NCBI GenBank assembly: GCA_945926565.1 | Contig: CAMELY010000039.1 | Location: 1-10,284 of the forward strand | Reading direction: 5' to 3' | Source: an uncultured Clostridia bacterium | GTDB lineage: Bacteria > Bacillota > Clostridia > Oscillospirales > Oscillospiraceae | Length of the DNA: 10,284 nucleotides | Shown here: in pieces, positions 7,558 to 10,284 of the stretch | Layout: every line of letters starts with the position of its first letter | Numbering within the stretch: position 1 is the first letter of the stretch | Position numbers and translations under genes: made by a program | Notes under the pieces: model-generated | Databases searched by the model: none | The model's input: only the letters and a program-made list of their open reading frames with translations | What the model was told of the DNA's origin: nothing

Positions 7558-7641
7558 GCCGCTTTGAAAGGGCAGAAAGCTGGAGCCTGTCTCCACGCCC
7601 GGGAGAGCGAGCCCGTAATCAAGGAAAGAGGTGCAAACCGC
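7558..7641 (+). promoter_or_regulatory. Structured rplU 5' leader, candidate L21 autoregulatory leader
   Basis: The leader can form TGGAG-CCTGT-CTCCA (7581-7595) inside a GGGC/GCCC closing stem (7570-7573 with 7597-7600). It can instead form CGGG/CCCG (7600-7603 with 7612-7615), and the two share bases. Firmicutes L21 operons are known to carry a leader RNA at this position, proposed for ribosomal-protein autoregulation. Membership in that family is not verified. The leader ends with AAGAGGTG before the ATG. Confidence 0.4.
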
Positions 7642-7956
7642 ATGACCGCTATTATCGTGACCGGCGGCAAGCAGTACAAGGTGGCAGAGGGAGATACCCT
7701 GTTCATCGAGAAGCTGCCTGTTGAGGCCGGCGACAACGTCACTTTCGACCAGGTTCTGGCCATTATCGACGGCGAGAAGGCCACCTTTGGTGCTCCCGTG
7801 GTGGAGGGCGCGAAGGTCGAGGCTTCCGTTGTGAAGAACGGCAAGAACAAGAAGATCCGCATTCTGAAGTACAAGCCCAAGCGCGGCTACAAGCGCTCCC
7901 AGGGCCACCGTCAGCCCTACACCAAGGTGACCATCGGCAAGATTATCGCTGGCTGA
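7642..7956 (+). CDS. rplU: 50S ribosomal protein L21
   Basis: L21 is a large-subunit protein that binds 23S rRNA. The 104-residue length is standard (about 103). The N-terminus [14 protein letters not shown] and the C-terminal basic signature [19 protein letters not shown] (77-95) are diagnostic. The start at 7642 has AAGAGGTG eight bases upstream; an in-frame ATG at 7564 would add 26 atypical residues lying in the RNA leader, so I rejected it. The stop codon overlaps the next gene's start (TGATG), which indicates translational coupling with prp. Confidence 0.97.
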   Translation: MTAIIVTGGKQYKVAEGDTLFIEKLPVEAGDNVTFDQVLAIIDGEKATFGAPVVEGAKVEASVVKNGKNKKIRILKYKPKRGYKRSQGHRQPYTKVTIGKIIAG

Positions 7957-8285
7957 TGACTACCGTCGCATTTCATATGGAGGGCGCCCGGATCGTCAGC
8001 GTCGACGTCCGGGGGCACAGCGGCTACGCTGAGGAAGGGGCCGATCTCATCTGCAACACGGTGGTGAGCGCCCTTCAGATCGTCGAGTGTACCGTCAACG
8101 ATGTGCTCGGTCTGGCGGCTGCCGTCAAGATCGAGCCGGAAGAGCCCCATATCTCCCTCCATCTCCCTGGCGGCTTGTCCGAGTTGGACGAGTACACCTG
8201 CCAGAACCTGCTGACTGGCATGATGGTCTATCTGACCGATCTGCGTCAGCAATATCCTGAATATCTCACTGTAATGGAGGTGTAA
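7956..8285 (+). CDS. prp: Ribosomal-processing cysteine protease Prp
   Basis: Prp (YsxB family) cleaves the N-terminal extension of ribosomal protein L27 in Firmicutes and relatives, an essential step in Staphylococcus aureus. The product is 109 residues. The catalytic pair is visible: His21 in [10 protein letters not shown] and Cys33 in [11 protein letters not shown], twelve residues apart as in the family. The gene lies between rplU and rpmA, the standard place. Its ATG overlaps the rplU stop codon, and its last codons (ATG GAG GTG TAA) contain the ribosome binding site for rpmA. Its substrate site is present in the next gene, so enzyme and target are made from one mRNA. Confidence 0.93.
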   Translation: MTTVAFHMEGARIVSVDVRGHSGYAEEGADLICNTVVSALQIVECTVNDVLGLAAAVKIEPEEPHISLHLPGGLSELDEYTCQNLLTGMMVYLTDLRQQYPEYLTVMEV

Positions 8286-8290
8286 CACCC

Positions 8291-8575
8291 ATGCTGAACA
8301 TTTCTCTCCAGTTCTTCGCCCACAAGAAGGGCGGCGGTTCCACCAAGAACGGCCGTGATTCCGAGTCCAAGCGTCTGGGCGTCAAGCGGGCCGACGGACA
8401 GTTCGTCCTGGCCGGCAACATCCTGGTTCGTCAGCGCGGCACCAAGATCCATCCCGGCACCAACGTGGCCAAGGGCAAGGATGACACTCTGTTCGCACTG
8501 AAGGACGGCACCGTCAAGTTTGAGCGCAAGGGCAAGGACCGCAAGCAGGTCTCCATTGTCGAGCTGGCTCAGTAA
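8291..8575 (+). CDS. rpmA: 50S ribosomal protein L27 with Prp-cleavable N-terminus
   Basis: L27 is a large-subunit protein whose N-terminal tail reaches the peptidyl transferase centre. The 94-residue product begins [10 protein letters not shown], followed by [14 protein letters not shown]. The first ten residues match the Firmicutes extension (consensus near MLKLNLQFFA) removed by Prp, predicting cleavage between Ala10 and His11. The L27 core signature [15 protein letters not shown] (42-56) is intact. The ribosome binding site GGAGGTG overlaps the end of prp, five bases separate the two genes, and a terminator follows immediately. Confidence 0.97.
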   Translation: MLNISLQFFAHKKGGGSTKNGRDSESKRLGVKRADGQFVLAGNILVRQRGTKIHPGTNVAKGKDDTLFALKDGTVKFERKGKDRKQVSIVELAQ

Positions 8576-8592
8576 GATTTGACCTGGAAACA

Positions 8593-8625
8593 AACGCTCT
8601 GGACATATCGTTCAGAGCGTTTTTT
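8593..8625 (+). terminator. Intrinsic terminator of the rplU-prp-rpmA operon
   Basis: AACGCTCTG (8593-8601) pairs with CAGAGCGTT (8613-8621), loop of 11 bases, ending in T6 (8620-8625). It lies 17 bases after the rpmA stop codon. Confidence 0.9.
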
Positions 8626-8640
8626 CGGCTCATTCCTGCT

Positions 8641-8686
8641 GTAGGGGAGCCGCTCTGCTGAGCGGGCGCACAATGTGCGCCCCTAC
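8641..8686. repeat. 46-bp palindromic element with GTAGGGG/CCCCTAC ends
   Basis: Perfect inverted ends GTAGGGG (8641-8647) and CCCCTAC (8680-8686) flank two internal hairpins. These are CCGCTC-TGCT-GAGCGG (8650-8665) and GGGCGCACA-A-TGTGCGCCC (8664-8682), which share two bases and so compete. It has no coding capacity and sits between the rpmA terminator and obg. It resembles small palindromic repeats I recall from gut clostridia; copy number is unchecked. Confidence 0.65.
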
Positions 8687-8710
8687 GGCCTTTTCGTTCT
8701 CCGAAACGCG

Positions 8711-8736
8711 GGCGAATGGCATATGCTGCCTTCGCC
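8711..8736 (+). other. Hairpin just upstream of the obg ribosome binding site
   Basis: GGCGAA-T-GGC (8711-8720) pairs with GCC-TTCGCC (8728-8736), a nine-pair stem with one bulged T and a seven-base loop. It ends six bases before AAAAGGAGG. I see no convincing promoter between the rpmA terminator and obg, so how obg is transcribed is unclear. Confidence 0.4.
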
Positions 8737-8756
8737 ACTGAAAAGGAGGTTTTACT

Positions 8757-10043
8757 ATGGCATCTACCTTTGTGGATACCGCGAAGATCACCGTCAAGGC
8801 GGGCAAGGGCGGCAACGGCACCGTGGCCTTCCACCGGGAGAAATATGTGGCCGCCGGCGGCCCCGACGGCGGAGACGGCGGCCGGGGCGGAAACGTCATC
8901 CTGGTGGCGGACAACCACATGACCACCCTGATGGACTTCCGCTACCGCCGGAAGTATGCGGCGGAAAACGGCTCCGACGGCGCGGGCGCCCGCTGCTCCG
9001 GCAAGGACGGAGCGGATCTGACCATCAAGGTGCCCACCGGCACCATTGTCCGGGATTTTGAGACCCGGGAGATCATCCGGGACATGTCCGACGGACAGCC
9101 CTTTGTCCTGGCGCGAGGCGGCCGGGGGGGCTGGGGCAACCAGCACTTTGCCACCCCCACCCGGCAGGTGCCCCGGTTTGCAAAGCCGGGCCTCCCCGGG
9201 GAGACCAAGGAGGTCATCCTGGAGCTCAAGCTGCTGGCCGACGTGGGCCTGGTGGGCTTCCCCAATGTGGGCAAGTCCACATTGCTCTCTGTGGTCTCCA
9301 AGGCCCATCCCAAAATCGCAAACTACCACTTCACCACTCTGATGCCCAACCTGGGGGTGGTCTGGGTGGAGGAGGGCACCAGCTTTGTCATGGCGGACAT
9401 CCCCGGCATTATCGAGGGGGCCAGCGAGGGCGCCGGCCTGGGCCATGACTTTCTCCGGCATATCGACCGGTGCCGGCTGCTGGTGCATCTGGTGGACGTC
9501 TCCGGCAGCGAGGGCCGGGATCCCATCGCCGACTTTGACGCCATCTGTGAGGAGCTGAAGCAGTATTCCCCTGAGCTGGCGGGCAGGCCCATGATTGTGG
9601 CCGCCAACAAGTGCGACCTGTGCTACGACCGGGAGCAGGTGGAGGCGTTCAAAGCCTATGTGGAGGCCAAGGGCTACCCCTGCTTTGAGATCTCCGCCGC
9701 CGCCCACCAGGGAGTAAAGGAGCTGGTCTGGGAGATTGCCAAGCGGCTAAAGGAACTGCCCCCGGTGAAGTACTACGAGCCGGAGTATGTGGAAAAGCCC
9801 AAGGAGATCAGCGTGGACACCTCCGCCGCCGCCGAGATCTGGCAGGAGGAGGGCGTCTGGTACGCCGAGGCCCCCTGGCTGGATCAGCTCATGGAGTACG
9901 TCAACTTCGACGACTACGAGAGCCGCAACTGGTTCGACCAGAAGCTCCGGGCCTCCGGCCTGTTTGAGCAGATGGAGGCCCAGGGGATCCAGGACGGGGA
10001 CACCGTGGATCTGTACGGCCTGCAGTTTGAATATCAGCGGTGA
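8757..10043 (+). CDS. obg: Obg/CgtA family ribosome-assembly GTPase
   Basis: Obg binds the 50S subunit and acts in late ribosome assembly and stress (ppGpp) responses. The 428-residue product has all three domains. The glycine-rich Obg fold (1 to about 158) starts FVDTAKITVKAGKGGNG and includes GGPDGGDGGRGG. The G domain has G1 GFPNVGKST (167-175), G2 Thr193-Thr194, G3 DIPG (214-217), G4 NKCD (284-287) and G5 SAA (313-315). The C-terminal OCT domain (about 355-428) contains the family's FxxxLxxxGLFEQM-like stretch. A strong AAAAGGAGG lies seven bases before the ATG. Position after rplU-prp-rpmA is typical, though here a terminator and a palindromic repeat intervene. Nothing is truncated. Confidence 0.98.
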   Translation: MASTFVDTAKITVKAGKGGNGTVAFHREKYVAAGGPDGGDGGRGGNVILVADNHMTTLMDFRYRRKYAAENGSDGAGARCSGKDGADLTIKVPTGTIVRDFETREIIRDMSDGQPFVLARGGRGGWGNQHFATPTRQVPRFAKPGLPGETKEVILELKLLADVGLVGFPNVGKSTLLSVVSKAHPKIANYHFTTLMPNLGVVWVEEGTSFVMADIPGIIEGASEGAGLGHDFLRHIDRCRLLVHLVDVSGSEGRDPIADFDAICEELKQYSPELAGRPMIVAANKCDLCYDREQVEAFKAYVEAKGYPCFEISAAAHQGVKELVWEIAKRLKELPPVKYYEPEYVEKPKEISVDTSAAAEIWQEEGVWYAEAPWLDQLMEYVNFDDYESRNWFDQKLRASGLFEQMEAQGIQDGDTVDLYGLQFEYQR

Positions 10044-10059
10044 ACAATGGAAAAAAGAG

Positions 10060-10100
10060 CAAGGCAGAGGCGGAGTGTGTCCGCTTCTGCCTTGTTTGTT
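10060..10100 (+). terminator. Intrinsic terminator of obg
   Basis: A long stem, CAAGGCAG-AG-GCGGA (10060-10074) with TCCGC-TT-CTGCCTTG (10080-10094), has a five-base loop and is followed by TTTGTT. It starts 17 bases after the obg stop codon. Confidence 0.8.
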
Positions 10101-10125
10101 AGCGTTTTTCAGACAAAACACCAAT

Positions 10126-10156
10126 AAAAGCCCGCCGCAGAAAATCTGCGGCGGGC
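10126..10156 (-). terminator. Intrinsic terminator of the gene entering from the right
   Basis: A perfect 12-bp stem, GCCCGCCGCAGA (10130-10141) with TCTGCGGCGGGC (10145-10156), has a three-base loop. On the minus strand it is followed by TTTTATT. It serves the convergent gene ending at 10178; with the obg terminator it separates the two convergent genes. Confidence 0.85.
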
Positions 10157-10177
10157 AAATTTGATTCAGGGAAGCGC

Positions 10178-10284
10178 TCAGCCCACAGGCTCGTCGGAGC
10201 CGGGATCCTCAGTGGTCTCAGCGTCGCCGGCGTCCTCCTCAGTCTCGGCCTCGGCGGCCAGCGGAGCGGAGAGGGCGTCCTGGA
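10178..10284 (-). CDS. C-terminal fragment of an unidentified protein with an acidic tail
   Basis: Only the last 34 residues are inside the window, read on the minus strand and ending at TGA (10178-10180). The tail starts QDALSAPLAAEAETEEDAG and ends GSDEPVG, rich in Glu, Asp and Ala, probably disordered. The frame is chosen because it ends just before a strong minus-strand terminator; another open frame would run through that terminator. The family cannot be told from this piece. Confidence 0.55.
   Translation of the reverse strand, partial: QDALSAPLAAEAETEEDAGDAETTEDPGSDEPVG

Noticed and set aside
8514..9707. Minus-strand open frame of 397 codons opposite obg
   Set aside because: It is antisense to the intact Obg protein and reads through the rpmA terminator and the palindromic repeat; an artefact.

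Overview
The window looks like chromosomal housekeeping DNA from a GC-rich gut clostridium, most likely Oscillospiraceae/Ruminococcaceae-like. The evidence is GC-rich codon use, Gram-positive ribosome binding sites, L27 with a cleavable N-terminal extension next to a Prp protease gene, and the neighbourhood prs-pth-mfd. Family placement is inference.

Two gene blocks diverge from a regulatory region at about 7238-7641. Leftward (minus strand) run prs (PRPP synthetase), pth (peptidyl-tRNA hydrolase) and mfd (transcription-repair coupling factor). They are followed by a separately promoted gene for a membrane-anchored protein with two bacterial Ig-like (Big_2) domains, which ends at a strong intrinsic terminator. 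Rightward (plus strand) run rplU (L21), prp (the protease that trims L27) and rpmA (L27) with its terminator, then obg (ribosome-assembly GTPase) with its own terminator. A convergent minus-strand gene, seen only as an acidic C-terminal tail, enters from the right edge with its own terminator.

The rightward block is a ribosome-biogenesis set: L21 and L27 are large-subunit proteins, Prp removes the L27 extension so that L27 can function, and Obg acts in late 50S assembly. The leftward block combines nucleotide precursor supply (Prs), peptidyl-tRNA recycling (Pth) and removal of RNA polymerase stalled at DNA lesions (Mfd).

Non-genic features are the most unusual part. The pth-mfd gap holds two inverted copies of a double-hairpin palindromic repeat. 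A different 46-bp palindromic element sits between rpmA and obg. The divergent prs/rplU region holds two good promoters, a plus-strand terminator-like hairpin and a possible operator. The first ~240 bases are AT-rich, unlike everything else, and on the minus strand encode the broken remnant of an alpha/beta-hydrolase. That stretch is either a decayed foreign gene or an assembly join to another organism.

I found no CRISPR array, tRNA, rRNA, insertion sequence or defence system, and no clear case for a wholly new system. The best leads are the AT-rich hydrolase remnant, the palindromic repeats and the uncharacterised Big_2 protein.
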